Origin: Actinobacteria bacterium UBA4426
Lineage (GTDB): Bacteria > Actinomycetota > Actinomycetes > S36-B12
Direction: 5' to 3'
NCBI GenBank assembly: GCA_002390705.1
Contig: DGQA01000005.1
Span: 86,268 to 150,267 of the forward strand
DNA: 64,000 nt
A program made the position numbers and the translations under genes. Under the pieces are notes generated by a model, which saw only the letters and a list, made by a program, of their open reading frames with translations, was not told the DNA's origin and made no database searches. This document shows, piece after piece, positions 63,017-64,000 of the stretch (positions are counted from its first letter, which is position 1; each line of letters starts with the position of its first letter).

Positions 63017-63595
63017 CTAACTGTTAAATTTATTTTGGGCCAAATCTAAGCCGCTAGCCACCAACGTCTCAAGTGCTTCACAACCTCGACTAATAAGTTC
63101 AGGTAGTACCTTGCGATCGCTTGAACTGAATTGCGAAAGAACGAAATCAGCCGGATCCTGCTGGCCCTGCGGTCTGCCAATTCCCATTCTGGTCCGGTAG
63201 TACTCACCAGAACCAATTGATTTTTTGATGCTCTTAAGCCCGTTGTGCCCATTGTCTCCCCCGCCAAGCTTTAGTCGGATTGCGGCGAAGTCAATATCGA
63301 GTTCATCATGGACAACGATCAGGTTTTCGAGCGGCACCTCGTAGTAATCGAGGATCGACTTGATCGGTCCACCGCTTTCATTCATGTAACACAACGGGAT
63401 AGCGAGTACCACGCCGTGCTGGGAACCGGGAAGCCCAATATGGCCTTCCCCCACTGCCGCGAATGCCTTTTTGTGTCGCGATAACTTTAATGACAGTTGT
63501 GCCGCAAGTTCGGCGACTACCATCGCACCAATGTTGTGCCTGGTCCCGGCATAGACGGGGCCAGGATTGCCTAGCCCCGCGATGACAAAAGTCAC
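63017..63595 (-). CDS. pth: Peptidyl-tRNA hydrolase
   Basis: 192 residues. Family N-terminus IAGLGNPGPVYAGTRHNIG (catalytic His), conserved NESGGPIKSIL, VHDELD and LGGGDNGHNGLKS. It recycles peptidyl-tRNA. GTG 63595 shares one base with the rplY stop. Confidence 0.95.
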   Translation of the reverse strand: MTFVIAGLGNPGPVYAGTRHNIGAMVVAELAAQLSLKLSRHKKAFAAVGEGHIGLPGSQHGVVLAIPLCYMNESGGPIKSILDYYEVPLENLIVVHDELDIDFAAIRLKLGGGDNGHNGLKSIKKSIGSGEYYRTRMGIGRPQGQQDPADFVLSQFSSSDRKVLPELISRGCEALETLVASGLDLAQNKFNS

Positions 63596-64000
63596 TACTC
63601 CGCAACAGGCTCAGCCGGGACGATGTCGGTCTCTGCAGCTTCCAAGGTGGAGGCGGCGGATGCAGCGGCAGCATCTTCGCTGGCACCCGCGGCGGCGGCG
63701 GCGGCGGCAAGTTCAATCGCCTTTTCCTTTGCGTCTTCGACCGCGTGAGACACTGCGTCAAGAGGCAACTCACCACTGGCAACGGACTCCTCCCATGACT
63801 GCATCACCATTGCGACGTCGAGCCCGGCTTCTTCAGCAGCCAAATACACCTGGGCGACTGCGTCTGCGTAGTCGCTACGAAGTGCTGCTTCTTGTTTGGT
63901 AATCACCAAAAGGTCAAGGTGCTCAAGGTTAAGGCGAACTGGGTCGCGCTGAACATCGCGTGGTTTCGTGAGGTAGGTCTGGCTGTCAAAAGCAATATTG
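63595..64000 (-). CDS. rplY: Ribosomal protein L25/Ctc, 5' end outside window
   Basis: 134 codons are visible, open to the window edge. The block YLTKPRDVQRDPVRLNLEHLDLLVI matches the L25 core (RDVQRDPVxxxLxHVDL type). After it, instead of a usual TL5 beta-domain, comes a helical stretch then an Ala/Glu-rich tail (AAAAAAGASEDAAAASAA). Gene order rplY-pth-cysQ-mfd supports the call. Confidence 0.65.
   Translation of the reverse strand, partial: NIAFDSQTYLTKPRDVQRDPVRLNLEHLDLLVITKQEAALRSDYADAVAQVYLAAEEAGLDVAMVMQSWEESVASGELPLDAVSHAVEDAKEKAIELAAAAAAAGASEDAAAASAASTLEAAETDIVPAEPVAE

Overview
The window reads as a chromosomal segment of a compact, moderate-GC (roughly 50-55 % by eye) member of the class Actinomycetes. 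The evidence is mycothiol enzymes (MshB and Mca), the succinylase lysine/DAP route (DapC, DapD, DapE), actinobacterial marker families (DUF501, DUF4245, DUF4307, DUF6542, DUF2786, TIGR04338) and the conserved order eno-ftsB-DUF501-ppx and mfd-cysQ-pth-rplY. Small intergenic gaps, 4-bp start/stop overlaps and convergent gene ends that overlap suggest a streamlined genome, perhaps an aquatic lineage, but the species cannot be fixed from sequence alone. No insertion sequence, prophage, CRISPR array or rRNA was seen.

Layout. 1-6.2 kb: dapE and its downstream operon (mini-DivIVA, SRPBCC, DUF418), divergent dapD, gltA, dapC, fdxA. 6.2-15 kb: a cysteinyl-tRNA synthetase, a VanW-family envelope protein, mshB, an S9 peptidase and typA. 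15-25.5 kb: an ACT-GNAT fusion beside a cysteine-synthase-like enzyme, then ychF, rmuC, ispH, xseA/xseB, glpX and class I fumarase. 25.5-31 kb: a secreted lysozyme/Rpf-like protein with a CRP-type site, a Z-prenyl transferase, a DUF255 protein, an unlisted 57-codon tail-anchored ORF, and an SPFH/NfeD pair. 31-40.4 kb: ung, PfkB kinase, SURF1, mca, greA, a drug-type ABC exporter, ilvA and a DUF2786/TIGR04338 pair. 40.5-47.1 kb: MFS transporter, sulfatase, and metB-msrA-cbs (transsulfuration and methionine repair). 47.1-51.5 kb: Bax-inhibitor protein, a tRNA, an orphan sugar-binding lipoprotein with its LacI regulator, and a small secreted protein. 51.5-64 kb: ppx, DUF501, ftsB, eno, an unresolved 500-bp stretch, a lipoprotein, DUF885, mazG, a SurA-like lipoprotein, mfd, cysQ, pth and the 3' part of rplY.

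The strongest non-obvious signal is in the start sites. At 20 genes a TANNNT hexamer lies exactly six bases before an ATG/GTG, and at six more the spacing is five or seven. That is the geometry of leaderless transcripts whose first base is the start codon. It fixes several starts that open reading frames alone would overextend. The most striking case is dapE/dapD: the two start codons are 18 bp apart on opposite strands and share one symmetric -10 palindrome (CACTACGGTAGTG), which looks like a minimal bidirectional leaderless promoter. No clear new defence or mobile system was found. The best candidates for undescribed biology are this promoter architecture, the ACT-GNAT fusion, the short 73-nt tRNA with a UAA anticodon, the regulated Rpf-like gene with a structured leader, and tandem repeats that carry gene stop codons.
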